Positions 49,998 through 60,453 of a stretch of DNA of 64,000 bases are shown here, one piece after another. Source of the DNA: JBFMHP01 sp964557295 (GTDB lineage Bacteria; Pseudomonadota; Gammaproteobacteria; RBG-16-57-12); contig CAZKZP010000016.1 in assembly GCA_964557295.1 (NCBI GenBank), positions 1 through 64,000 on the forward strand, written 5' to 3'. The position numbers and the translations under genes were made by a program. The notes under the pieces are model-generated. The model had not been told where the DNA came from and searched no databases. It worked only from the letters and a program-made list of their open reading frames with translations. Position 1 is the stretch's first letter. The number at the start of each line of letters is the position of its first letter.

Positions 49998-51107
49998 ATG
50001 CAAACTGAGAAAAAACGCATTTTGATAGTGGATGATTCAGCAGGTGATATTCATGTCTTGATGGAAAATCTTAAACAGGATTACGCCGTATTGGCCGCCA
50101 CGAGTGGCGAGAAGGCGTTGGAGTTGGCGCGCAAGGAGCCGCATCCGGATGTGATATTGATGGATGTGAGCATGCCAGGCATGAATGGTTACGATACATG
50201 TCGACGCTTGAAGGGTGACCCCGTGAGCCGGGACATCGATGTCATCTTTGTTTCGGCGCACGATACCATGGAGGAGAAACTCTCCGGTTACGAGGCCGGC
50301 GGCTGCGATTATCTGATCAAGCCGGTGCAGCCGAGCGAATTGCTGCAAAAGGTTCGGCTGACGGTGAAGAACCGCGCGGAGCGCGCTGAGGTCGAGGCGG
50401 ATAAAGCCATGGCCATGCAGACTGCGATGACCGCCATTTCTTCCGCCGGCGAGCAGGGCGTGGTGATCGAGTTTCTGCGCCGCAGTTTTGCGGTGAACAC
50501 GCTGCGCGACCTGGCGGATCTGGTTGCGGAGACGCTCACTCACTACGGCTTGGAAGGCAGTGTACAGATCGGGACCGAGCGTGAATTGATTTATGCCTCG
50601 GGCCAAGGGCAAACCTCGCCATTGGAGCAGGAGCTGTTGTCGCGCCTCAAGGATGCCGGGCGCATCCGGCAAAGCGGGGCGCGTTTGGTGCTGAACTTCG
50701 GCGACATCTCGCTTTTGATAAAAAACATGCCGGATGATGAGGATAAAAGCGGCCGCCTGCGCGATCATCTCGCCCTGCTTTTGGAAGGCGCGCAAGCACG
50801 CCTGCGCGCGCTGGAGATGGTGCAGGAGTTGGCCAAGGTGGTGGCAGATGCAAAACAGGCATTGCAGGTGATCGGGAACATGCAGGAACAACAGAAAAAA
50901 TCCGCGATGGCGATCATGGACGGGGTGATGAAGAATCTGGAGGCGGCGTTTCTAAGTTACGGCCTCACCGAAGATCAGGAAAATCAACTGATGAAGGTCG
51001 TGCAGCAGGGCGTGGATAAATCGCTGGATAACTTCGAGCAGGGGCTGAAGATCGATGCCCAGCTGCGCAGTATCATCGATCGATTGAGCCAAGTGGCTGC
51101 GCGTTGA
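49998..51107 (+). CDS. Response regulator with unassigned C-terminal domain
   Basis: A 369-residue protein. Residues 1-125 are a receiver: ILIVDDSAGDIH, phospho-Asp in VILMDVSMPGMNG, VIFVSAHD and Lys in YLIKPVQPSEL. The rest is mixed: a helical linker rich in Glu and Ala, a possible small sensor-like domain (LADLVAETLTHYGLEGSVQI, about 165-245), and a C-terminal helical bundle with coiled-coil character (ALEMVQELAKVVADAKQALQ). No DNA-binding, GGDEF, EAL or HD motif is seen. It is probably the target of the preceding hybrid kinase and may act by protein contact. Confidence 0.85.
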   Translation: MQTEKKRILIVDDSAGDIHVLMENLKQDYAVLAATSGEKALELARKEPHPDVILMDVSMPGMNGYDTCRRLKGDPVSRDIDVIFVSAHDTMEEKLSGYEAGGCDYLIKPVQPSELLQKVRLTVKNRAERAEVEADKAMAMQTAMTAISSAGEQGVVIEFLRRSFAVNTLRDLADLVAETLTHYGLEGSVQIGTERELIYASGQGQTSPLEQELLSRLKDAGRIRQSGARLVLNFGDISLLIKNMPDDEDKSGRLRDHLALLLEGAQARLRALEMVQELAKVVADAKQALQVIGNMQEQQKKSAMAIMDGVMKNLEAAFLSYGLTEDQENQLMKVVQQGVDKSLDNFEQGLKIDAQLRSIIDRLSQVAAR

Positions 51108-51253
51108 CGTTTACGGTCGGCTGAAAAATCCCTCCCTCAAACGGTGAGACCGCCCGGCCCCGTGGTCTGCGATGTGCGCCACGGAACCCGGCGGTCTCTT
51201 CCCTCACCCGGCCCTTCGGGCCGGGCAGGGCGTCCGCGTGATAGCAGTGCCCG

Positions 51254-52824
<1,571 letters not shown>

Positions 52825-52936
52825 AGTCTCTCTATATATAGGGTTGTGTTACGATGTGGCGATTATAACCAATTGGACATCCCGTTACACACTCCAGAAT
52901 GGCGATACGCTGAAAATACGCTTCGAGAGCCGAGAC

Positions 52937-53869
52937 ATGCATGACCAAAATGATGTGTTACAAAGTTTGGAAACCATCCACGACTACATCCGCTGGGGGG
53001 TGAGCCGCTTCCGCGAGGCGGGGATCTATTTCGGGCATGGCACCGACAATGCCCTGGACGAGGCCGTCGCCCTGGCCTTGCACGCGCTGCATCTGCCGTA
53101 TGGACTGCCCGAGTCGCTGATGCAATCGCGGCTGACCCGGCAGGAGCGCCAGCGCATCTGCGAACTCTTCGAGCGGCGCATCAGCGGCCGCCTCCCCGCC
53201 GCCTATCTCACCCACGAGGCGTGGTTCTGCGGCTTGTCGTTCTATGTGGACGAGCGCGTGCTGGTGCCACGCTCGCCGATCGCCGAGCTGATCCAGAAGC
53301 GATTCGAGCCGTGGTGCCAGCCGGAGGAGGTCGATCATATCCTCGACCTGTGCACCGGCAGCGGCTGCATCGCCATCGCCTGCGCCCACGCCTTTCCCGA
53401 GGCCCAGGTCGATGCCGCCGAAATCTCGCCCGAGGCGCTGGAGGTGTGCCGGATCAACATCGCGCGCCATCATGTGGACGGACAAGTGCACGCCATCCGT
53501 TCAGATTTGTTTGCCGCGCTGGCGGGGCGGCAGTATCAGATCATCGTCAGTAATCCCCCGTACGTCGACGCCGCCGATCTCGCCGCCATGCCCGAGGAAT
53601 ACCGGTACGAGCCGCAGCTCGGACTGGCCGCTGGCCGCGATGGCCTGGACATCGCGCGGCGCATCCTGCTGGAGGCGGAGCGGTATCTGACCGATAACGG
53701 CATATTGATCGTCGAGGTGGGCAATAGCGAGGAGGCCCTGGCCGAGCAACTGCCGGAGGTGCCGTTCACCTGGATCGAGTTCGAGCGCGGTGGGGGCGGG
53801 GTGTTCCTGCTGACCCGGGAACAACTGCTTGATAGCAAAGAGCTGATCGCGGCCTGGGCCGGACGCTGA
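52937..53869 (+). CDS. prmB: Ribosomal protein L3 glutamine methyltransferase
   Basis: Methylates the Gln of L3 (N5-glutamine family). The NPPY-type motif IIVSNPPYVDAADL, the SAM site LDLCTGSGCIAIACA and VDAAEISPEAL are present. The N-terminal helical domain includes YIRWGVSRFREAGIYFGHGTD, which distinguishes PrmB from PrmC. The start at 52937 gives 310 residues, as in E. coli. It is divergent from ettA. Confidence 0.94.
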   Translation: MHDQNDVLQSLETIHDYIRWGVSRFREAGIYFGHGTDNALDEAVALALHALHLPYGLPESLMQSRLTRQERQRICELFERRISGRLPAAYLTHEAWFCGLSFYVDERVLVPRSPIAELIQKRFEPWCQPEEVDHILDLCTGSGCIAIACAHAFPEAQVDAAEISPEALEVCRINIARHHVDGQVHAIRSDLFAALAGRQYQIIVSNPPYVDAADLAAMPEEYRYEPQLGLAAGRDGLDIARRILLEAERYLTDNGILIVEVGNSEEALAEQLPEVPFTWIEFERGGGGVFLLTREQLLDSKELIAAWAGR

Positions 53870-54002
53870 GCGCGCGCAATCCCATAGGATTGTTCCGGCA
53901 ATGCCCGCTGGCCTATACTACCTATCTGGGGTTGGCTTTGTGAAAGCGACATAAAGCACTAATTATAGTGACTTTAATTCCATGAAAACAGAAGGAAGTT
54001 CT

Positions 54003-54509
54003 ATGAAATATCTCCTGGCTAGATTCGGATTGTTGGCACTTTTGGTTACTCTTACCTCGTGTTCAACTCTAGATCAAAGAGCAAAAACAATCTCGATATC
54101 TGGTGTGATAGAGGTGCCATTAGTAGCGGAAAGCGGGAAATACTGGATAGACAATGGCCCACTTTTTGTTGCAAATAGAGATCCATTAATAACGTATAGA
54201 GTTATTAGCAAAGAAGAGCTTAAGTTCGCCGGTTCTGAAAAGCCTGTATTCGAGTTTTTTGAGTCGTCATTCTCAGCCCCTGAAGGAATTGCAGAGGAGG
54301 CTTTTCGAAACTCTCATGAGTCATATGAACTTCATAAGCAAATTGTAAGTGGACTGACCATCTACGTTTTTTCTAAGGCCAATGAGTCAAAGGCTTATAT
54401 TGTGGCAAATTCGATGCACTTTGGCTTGGAAGTTTATGCAAATGGCCCCTCATCTAATGCGATTGTTAAGAAAATAATCACTAATGCAAAACTAACCAAA
54501 GGAAATTAA
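54003..54509 (+). CDS. Putative lipoprotein in an AT-rich island
   Basis: A 168-residue exported lipoprotein: MKYLLARFGLLALLVTLTSC ends in a lipobox (L-T-S-C), with GAAGGAAG as ribosome site. The mature part has mixed strands and helices (WIDNGPLFVANRDPLITYRV, IVSGLTIYVFSKANESKAYI) and no motif that I recognise. Base and codon use are clearly richer in A and T than in prmB and hemN on either side, suggesting recent transfer together with the next gene, which starts three bases after the stop. Confidence 0.75.
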   Translation: MKYLLARFGLLALLVTLTSCSTLDQRAKTISISGVIEVPLVAESGKYWIDNGPLFVANRDPLITYRVISKEELKFAGSEKPVFEFFESSFSAPEGIAEEAFRNSHESYELHKQIVSGLTIYVFSKANESKAYIVANSMHFGLEVYANGPSSNAIVKKIITNAKLTKGN

Positions 54510-54512
54510 CCC

Positions 54513-54839
54513 ATGGAACCATTGACAACTGAGGAAAAGAAAGAGGTTCAAGAAATTCTGAGCTATTTTTATGGAGATCAAGCCTACCACTGGAATATTA
54601 ACATGAATGTCCTAGAGCTTCTGGAGGAGCTTCTCAGAAAAAATGACTCCTGTAGCAAGTACATGGATATGGTGCCAAGGCCATTCTATATTGGCAATGC
54701 GCTCAAGTGGGCTAGTAAACAAGCGCGAAATGCAATTTTGAGACACTTGAAAAGCAGAGACAAGAGTTACTATGTGTGCTTGAAAGCCGCTGCTATAGGA
54801 ATGCGCACAAAGTTTCAAGTGGCTTCGATGGGGCTATAA
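54513..54839 (+). CDS. Hypothetical protein in an AT-rich island
   Basis: 108 residues, no signal peptide, predicted helical (TTEEKKEVQEILSYFYGD, NVLELLEELLRKND), with a basic C-terminal half (WASKQARNAILRHLKSRDK). No family recognised. Three bases separate it from the lipoprotein gene, so the two are one unit. Codon use matches the lipoprotein and not the surrounding genes. A toxin/immunity or effector/lipoprotein pair is conceivable but nothing in the sequence shows it. Confidence 0.65.
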   Translation: MEPLTTEEKKEVQEILSYFYGDQAYHWNINMNVLELLEELLRKNDSCSKYMDMVPRPFYIGNALKWASKQARNAILRHLKSRDKSYYVCLKAAAIGMRTKFQVASMGL

Positions 54840-54872
54840 GCTAATAAGGAAAATTCACTCGGACAAATTTCC

Positions 54873-54913
54873 GCAACGTTCGTTTGTGGCGAATGCCACA
54901 AGCCTCACGTTGC
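54873..54913. repeat. Nested inverted repeat in the hemN leader
   Basis: Outer arms GCAACGT (54873-54879) and ACGTTGC (54907-54913) enclose inner arms TTGTGGC (54884-54890) and GCCACAA (54895-54901) with loop GAAT. As RNA it would fold into one long stem with a small internal loop. There is no T tract. It could end the island transcript, control hemN translation, or bind a dimeric regulator. Confidence 0.7.
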
Positions 54914-54963
54914 TCCAATTTACCGGTGATTTTCGACGCTAGGGGTTTACAAGAGGAATCATT

Positions 54964-56367
54964 ATGGATCAGTCCATCGTATTTGATCTGGAACTCATCA
55001 AACGCTACGACAAATCGGGGCCGCGTTATACGTCGTACCCGACCGCCGTGCAGTTTCATGATGGCTTTGGGGAAGAAGCCTATAAAAAATGGATAGCACG
55101 CAGTAACGAGGAAAGCCGCAGCCTGCCCGCGCCCAAGCCGCTGTCCTTGTATTTCCACATCCCGTTTTGCGACACCGTGTGTTTCTACTGCGGCTGCAAC
55201 AAGGTGGTGACCAAAGACCGCAGCCGCGCCGCGCCGTATCTTTCGCGTCTGGAAAAAGAGATCGAGATGCAGGCCGCGCTGTTCGACCGCAATCGCCCCG
55301 TGACCCAGTTGCACTGGGGCGGCGGCACGCCGACCTTCCTCAGCCACGAGGAGATGAGCCAGCTGATGGGCGCGACCCGCCGGCACTTCAAGATGCTCGA
55401 CGATGACACCGGGGAATATTCCATCGAGATCGATCCGCGCGAGGCGACGGCCGAATCGGTGGCCCTGCTGCGCCGCCTCGGCTTCAATCGCATGAGCCTC
55501 GGGGTGCAGGACTTCAACCCCGTGGTGCAGAAGGCCGTCAACCGGATCCAGACCGAGGACGAAACCCTCGCCGTGCTCAACGCCGCGCGCAAGGAAGGCT
55601 TCAAGTCGGTCAGCGTCGACCTCATCTACGGCCTGCCGTTCCAGTCCACCACGAGTTTTCGCGACACCCTGGAGCGCATCATCCAGGTGAACCCGGACCG
55701 CATCTCCGCCTTCAACTATGCCCATCTGCCGGAGCTGTTCAAGCCGCAGCGGCGCATCAACGAGGCCGATCTGCCGTCCGCGGCGGAAAAACTCGATATC
55801 CTGCAAATGACCATCGAGCGCTTGGCCAAGGCCGGTTACGTCTACATCGGCATGGATCACTTCGCCAAACCCGGCGACGAGTTGGCCATCGCCCAGCGCG
55901 AAGACACGCTCTATCGCAACTTCCAAGGCTATTCGACGCACGCCGACTGCGACCTGATCGGCTTGGGCATCACCTCCATCGCCCAGGTCAACCGGTGTTA
56001 CAGCCAGAACGTCAAGAGCCTGGATGAGTACTATGAGCGCATCGACGCCGGCCGCCTGCCCGTGCTCCGCGGTGTCGAGCTCGATCAGGACGACGTGCTG
56101 CGCCGCGATGTGATCACGCGACTGATCTGCCACTTCCACCTCAATATGCCGGCGATCGAGCAGCTCTATGGCATCAAGTTCAATGAGTATTTCGCCCGTG
56201 AACTCAAGGACCTGGAGCAGATGAGCGCGGATGGCCTGCTGACGATCGATGCGGCCGAAATCACCGTGCAACCGGCCGGGCGTCTGCTGATACGCAATAT
56301 CTGCATGATCTTCGACCGCTATCTGCGCGAGAAGACCACCGGGCATCGGTTCTCCAAGGTCATCTAA
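54964..56367 (+). CDS. hemN: Oxygen-independent coproporphyrinogen III oxidase
   Basis: A radical-SAM enzyme of haem synthesis for low oxygen. The cluster motif C-x3-C-x2-C-x-C is in HIPFCDTVCFYCGCNK (Cys69, 73, 76, 78), followed by LHWGGGTPTFLS, EIDPREATAESVALLRRLGF, NRMSLGVQDFNPVVQKAVNR and the HemN-type C-terminal domain. The 467 residues separate it from shorter HemW proteins, as does the N-terminal YDKSGPRYTSYPTAVQF. No FNR box was found upstream. Its supply of haem suits the haem sensors and cytochromes in this window. Confidence 0.96.
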   Translation: MDQSIVFDLELIKRYDKSGPRYTSYPTAVQFHDGFGEEAYKKWIARSNEESRSLPAPKPLSLYFHIPFCDTVCFYCGCNKVVTKDRSRAAPYLSRLEKEIEMQAALFDRNRPVTQLHWGGGTPTFLSHEEMSQLMGATRRHFKMLDDDTGEYSIEIDPREATAESVALLRRLGFNRMSLGVQDFNPVVQKAVNRIQTEDETLAVLNAARKEGFKSVSVDLIYGLPFQSTTSFRDTLERIIQVNPDRISAFNYAHLPELFKPQRRINEADLPSAAEKLDILQMTIERLAKAGYVYIGMDHFAKPGDELAIAQREDTLYRNFQGYSTHADCDLIGLGITSIAQVNRCYSQNVKSLDEYYERIDAGRLPVLRGVELDQDDVLRRDVITRLICHFHLNMPAIEQLYGIKFNEYFARELKDLEQMSADGLLTIDAAEITVQPAGRLLIRNICMIFDRYLREKTTGHRFSKVI

Positions 56368-56527
56368 AGATCCACGCCTCGAAAACTTCGCATCTTCATC
56401 CACTTCCCCCTCGATGGGGGGAGGATGGGATGGGGGGCATCTTTCCCCATAAGCTTCCGCTCCAATCACCGCTGCTTTCTGTCTTTTCCCCCACTTCGGC
56501 GCCGCGCCACCAAATCCGCCAACTCAT

Positions 56528-56554
56528 TAAAGTTCTGTGAGTTTTTGACGAAAC
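56528..56554 (+). promoter_or_regulatory. Candidate sigma-28 (FliA) promoter of the wsp-like operon
   Basis: TAAAGTTC at 56528-56535, then eleven bases, then GACGAAAC at 56547-56554; the E. coli consensus is TAAAGTTT-N11-GCCGATAA. The -35 half matches 7 of 8 and the -10 half 5 of 8, with exact spacing, about 85 bases before the receptor ATG. The rest of the 272-base spacer holds a CCCCCTCGATGGGGGG hairpin at 56405-56420 and nothing else recognised. Confidence 0.55.
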
Positions 56555-56639
56555 TCCTTTAAGAATTTTTTCGCCGCTGGAGATCTGTCCCCGGCGGGGC
56601 CATCCATCCGTCACAATAAAGCAGGTCGAGGAATCAGCA

Positions 56640-58667
56640 ATGGAGCAAAACCAAGCCGCGCGCGCCGCGTCCAGGGGACTGTCGTCATACATCGATGATT
56701 TGCCGCTGCGCGGCAAGATCAATCTTGCCGTTGCCCTGATCTTTGCCTTGGTCATCATCGTGGTCACCACCCACAATGTGCTGCGCGAGAAAAACCGCAT
56801 GATGGAAATGATCGAGGCCCAGGCCAAGGATCTCACCACGCTCTATTTCGACAGCCTGAACACCATGATGCTGACCGGCACCATGGACATGCGCAAGATC
56901 TTCCGCAACAAGATGCTGTCACGCGAAGGGGTGGTCGATGCGCGGGTCATTCGCGGCGAGCCAGTGATCCAACAGTTTGGACCCGGGGAAATGGGCGAAG
57001 CGGCCATCGATGATCTGGATATGCGGGCGTTGCGTGGCGAGGCAGTCACCCAAGTTCGCGAAGATGGTGATCGCCGAATCATCACGGTGATTACACCGTT
57101 CCACGCGACCAAGGATACGCGCGGGGTGAATTGCTTGCAGTGTCATGAGGTCACCGAAGGGGCGGTCAATGGCGCGGTGCGCGTCAGCATGTCCTTGAAG
57201 GATATGGATGCGGCCGTCACGCGGGAACTATATATCTCGATCATCAGCAATTTCACCGCGGCCCTGCTCGGTCTGCTGATGCTGAATCTGGTGCTCAAGT
57301 CTTCGGTGATCAAACCGCTCGCGGCGCTGATCGGTGTCATGAAGGAGCACTCCGAGGGAAAAACCTCCGCGCGCGCGCCGGTGCGGACGCGGGATGAAAT
57401 CGGCCAGCTCTCCCTGGCCTTCAACGAGATGTCGGACAGCATGGATGAGGCCACGCAGCGCGAGCATGAATTGATGTTGCAAGAGCAGGCGGCGGCGATC
57501 GAACTGAAAAACAAGGTCGATAGCTTGCTGCGCGTCGTCAATCGTCTGGCAAATGGTGATCTTGACGCCGAGGTCGAATTTGCCGGCACGGATGCCATCG
57601 GCGAGCTGGCCAATCAGTTGCAAATCATGATCGATCAGATCCGGGATTCCATCGAAGAAAAGCATCAAGCCATGGAATCGCTGCAACGGCGTGTGGACAT
57701 GATGCTGGCGGTGGTGAGCCGCGCGGCCGAAGGGGATATGACCGGCAGGATCAATATCGAAGGAACCGATGCCCTGAGTAAACTGGCCACAGGCTTCCAA
57801 AGCATGATCGAACGTCTCAACGAACTGGTGGCGCAAGTGCAGACATCGGGCATACAAGTGGCGTCCGCCGCAACCGCGATCTCTGCCACCGCCAAGGAGC
57901 AGGAAGCCACCGTCGCCGAGCAGGCGGCAACCACCAATGAAATCGTGACGACCGCGACTGAAATATCCGCCACGGCCAAGGAACTGCTCAAGACCATGGA
58001 TGAGGTGACGCATGTCGCGGGCGATACTGCTCAGTCCGCCGCCAATGGCCGCGACAGTCTAGGAAAAATGGAGTCCACCATACATCAAGTCGTCGAAGCG
58101 GTGCGCACCATCGGCTCCAAGTTTGAGGTCATCAACGAAAAGGCCGCGAACATCAACACGGTCGTGACCACCATCACCAAGGTGGCCGATCAAACCAATC
58201 TCCTCTCGCTCAACGCGGCGATCGAGGCCGAGAAGGCCGGTGAATTCGGCTTGGGATTTTCCGTGGTGGCCAAGGAGATCCGCCGGCTCGCGGATCAGAC
58301 CGCGGTAGCTACGCTTGACATCGAGCAGATGGTGAAGGAGATGCAAGGCGCGGTCGCCTCCGGCGTGATGAGCATGGAACGCTTCTCGGAGCAGGTGCGG
58401 CACAGCGTCAATGATGTCGGCGCCGTCAGCCAACAGCTCAACAAGATCATCGAACAGGCGCAGGCGCTGTTGCCGCGCTTCGTCACGGTGCACCAGGGAA
58501 TGCAGTTCCAGGCCGAGGGCGCGGATCAGATCAATCAATCCATGATCCAGCTCAACGAGGCGGCGCAGCAGACGGTGGAATCCATCCGCGAATCCAACAT
58601 CGAAATCGGCAAGCTGAATCAAGCTGCGATGCTGTTGCAGGCGGGGGTTACCCGGTTCAAGGTCTGA
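56640..58667 (+). CDS. wspA: WspA-like chemoreceptor with periplasmic c-type haem motif
   Basis: A 675-residue membrane receptor: membrane helices at about 27-44 and 200-219 enclose a periplasmic domain of about 155 residues carrying C-L-Q-C-H (Cys165, Cys168, His169) in TRGVNCLQCHEVTEG, a covalent haem c site. This resembles the haem-PAS receptors of Geobacter and DcrA of Desulfovibrio. HAMP-type segments follow (about 222-275, with a second and third HAMP-like repeat to 400), then a signalling domain whose tip ADQTNLLSLNAAIEAEKAGE matches Wsp-type receptors. It begins the operon that continues cheW, cheR-TPR, cheW, cheA-REC, cheB, the exact wspA-F order. Redox, oxygen or NO are plausible signals. 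Confidence 0.9.
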   Translation: MEQNQAARAASRGLSSYIDDLPLRGKINLAVALIFALVIIVVTTHNVLREKNRMMEMIEAQAKDLTTLYFDSLNTMMLTGTMDMRKIFRNKMLSREGVVDARVIRGEPVIQQFGPGEMGEAAIDDLDMRALRGEAVTQVREDGDRRIITVITPFHATKDTRGVNCLQCHEVTEGAVNGAVRVSMSLKDMDAAVTRELYISIISNFTAALLGLLMLNLVLKSSVIKPLAALIGVMKEHSEGKTSARAPVRTRDEIGQLSLAFNEMSDSMDEATQREHELMLQEQAAAIELKNKVDSLLRVVNRLANGDLDAEVEFAGTDAIGELANQLQIMIDQIRDSIEEKHQAMESLQRRVDMMLAVVSRAAEGDMTGRINIEGTDALSKLATGFQSMIERLNELVAQVQTSGIQVASAATAISATAKEQEATVAEQAATTNEIVTTATEISATAKELLKTMDEVTHVAGDTAQSAANGRDSLGKMESTIHQVVEAVRTIGSKFEVINEKAANINTVVTTITKVADQTNLLSLNAAIEAEKAGEFGLGFSVVAKEIRRLADQTAVATLDIEQMVKEMQGAVASGVMSMERFSEQVRHSVNDVGAVSQQLNKIIEQAQALLPRFVTVHQGMQFQAEGADQINQSMIQLNEAAQQTVESIRESNIEIGKLNQAAMLLQAGVTRFKV

Positions 58668-58677
58668 CTGGATCGAG

Positions 58678-59148
58678 ATGCTCTACGTACGCTTTGAAGT
58701 CAAAGGGGATCGCTATCTGGTCGCGAGCGGGAATGTGCTGGAAGTGGTGCCATGTGTGAATTTGAAGGCCGCACCCCAAGCACCGCGCTATATCGCCGGG
58801 ATCATCAATTACCGGGGCGAGTGTATCCCGGTGATCGATGCGACCCTGTTGCTTTCACATAAGAGTTCGGAGTTCAATCTCGGTACCAGGATACTCATGT
58901 GCAACTACTCGCATCCATCTCATGGGTGCATCACGCTGGGCGTGATGGTGGAGAACGCACTGGAGACGGTGACATTCTCTGAAAGTGATTTCCAACCCTC
59001 CGGGGTCGAAATCGAGGGGGCCGGATACCTCGGCAAGGTGGCGATTCGCCATGGCGCGATGTATCAGGAGATTACCCTGGCCGACGTGCTGCCCGAGGAT
59101 GCCTATCCGGTCCTGTTCCAGAACCTCCAACCCGGCGGCGGCATATGA
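58678..59148 (+). CDS. wspB: CheW-like coupling protein WspB
   Basis: 156 residues of a single CheW fold: YVRFEVKGDRYLVASGNVLEVVP, APRYIAGIINYRGECIPVID and a second barrel with GVMVENALETVTFS. Position between the receptor and the CheR-TPR gene equals WspB. The next ATG overlaps its stop by four bases. Confidence 0.9.
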   Translation: MLYVRFEVKGDRYLVASGNVLEVVPCVNLKAAPQAPRYIAGIINYRGECIPVIDATLLLSHKSSEFNLGTRILMCNYSHPSHGCITLGVMVENALETVTFSESDFQPSGVEIEGAGYLGKVAIRHGAMYQEITLADVLPEDAYPVLFQNLQPGGGI

Positions 59149-60446
59149 CGGAAATCGAGATCATCGCCAACATGCTGCGCAAGGCCATCGGGTTGAATCC
59201 GAATTCGATTGGGCATGATGTGATACGACGCGCGGTGCACAGCAGGATGCTGCTCATAAAGAAAACTCCGATCGCCGAGTACCTGGCCTGGTTGCAGAGT
59301 GATGCCGCTGAAATCAAATCTCTGATCGAAGCCGTGGTCATTCCCGAGACATCCTTTTTCCGTGACCGCGAGCCCTTCAACGCGCTGACCGAGTATGCCC
59401 GGCAGTGGCTTGTTAATCAGCCAGGCAAGGTCGTCAAGATCTTGAGCATACCGAGTTCAACCGGAGAGGAACCTTACTCGATCGCCATGGCCTTGCTCGA
59501 GGCTGGAATGAAACGCACGGAGTTCAAGATTCTGGCGCACGATGTTTCCGAACCGCTACTGGCAATGGCAAGGCAAGGCATATATACGGACTACTCGTTT
59601 CGCGGCTGTGATGATCACTACAAGGTGAAATATTTCACCAAAGACAACAATTCATATCACATTTCGGAGGCGGTCAAGTCCTGTGTCGAATTCAGGCAGG
59701 CGAATATACTCAATGATGTCTTGACTGTCCCGGAGGGACCTTATGATGTCGTATTCTGCCGGAATCTTCTGATTTACTTTGACAAGGATGTCAAGGAAAT
59801 CGTCATCCGAAAATTGTCGGATGTGCTGGCGGAGGGCGGGATGTTGTTCGTCGGACATGCGGAGACGGCTTCACTTCCGGCGGCAGAATTTTCAAGATTC
59901 AGTGCCAGCAGGGCGTTCGCGTATATCAAGACCGCTGGCGGTGGAAGGTCTGCGCCGGTGACGATGGCGCCGCGGGACAGCATCGTCAAACGCGGAATGG
60001 AGATTATCAGGCTCCAGCAGGAGCAGCGCCGCGGCTTGGCGGCCCAGGGTAACGTTACGGACAGCAAAGCGTCGGTGGCATGGCATGGTCAGGGGCAATA
60101 TGGTGGAGGCCTGCGCGAGCGGCAAGCCGTGGCCGAACAGCTCGAAGCCTGCTTCCAGCGTAAGGATGATGCGGAACTCGGACGCCTGTGTGCGTGGGTC
60201 ATCGCCAACGCCCCCGAGAATTCAAGCCATGCATTTTACTACTTGGGATTGTTGAGCATGAATAATGCCGACAGCAATGGGGCAAGCGAGCACTTCAAAA
60301 AATCAATTTATCTTGATCCGGATTATTATCCGGCGCTACTGCAGCTGCATGCCATCGAGCAAGGCAAGGGGAATGGCGCGCTTGCGCATAAATATCGGCA
60401 ACGGGCCGAGCGAGTGATGCGGCGTAAGAATGTCGACAAGCAATAG
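59145..60446 (+). CDS. wspC: CheR-type methyltransferase with TPR tail, WspC
   Basis: 433 residues. The methyltransferase part (1-270) has IPETSFFRDREPFNALTE, the SAM site LSIPSSTGEEPYSIAMAL, ILAHDVSEPLLAMARQG and VVFCRNLLIYFDKDVKE. A linker rich in Arg and Gln and a TPR part (about 325-420; YYLGLLSMNNADSNGASEHF, LQLHAIEQGKGNGALAHKY) follow; the C-terminal TPR is the mark that separates WspC from chemotaxis CheR. It should adjust methylation of the preceding receptor. Confidence 0.92.
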   Translation: MTEIEIIANMLRKAIGLNPNSIGHDVIRRAVHSRMLLIKKTPIAEYLAWLQSDAAEIKSLIEAVVIPETSFFRDREPFNALTEYARQWLVNQPGKVVKILSIPSSTGEEPYSIAMALLEAGMKRTEFKILAHDVSEPLLAMARQGIYTDYSFRGCDDHYKVKYFTKDNNSYHISEAVKSCVEFRQANILNDVLTVPEGPYDVVFCRNLLIYFDKDVKEIVIRKLSDVLAEGGMLFVGHAETASLPAAEFSRFSASRAFAYIKTAGGGRSAPVTMAPRDSIVKRGMEIIRLQQEQRRGLAAQGNVTDSKASVAWHGQGQYGGGLRERQAVAEQLEACFQRKDDAELGRLCAWVIANAPENSSHAFYYLGLLSMNNADSNGASEHFKKSIYLDPDYYPALLQLHAIEQGKGNGALAHKYRQRAERVMRRKNVDKQ

Positions 60447-60453
60447 GTGCGCG

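Noticed and set aside
51129..51232. Palindromic GC-rich stretch after the response regulator as a possible sRNA or terminator
   Set aside because: It has strong stems (CCCGGCCC/GGGCCGGG and GAGACCGCC/GGCGGTCTC) but no T tract and no promoter; left as plain spacer.
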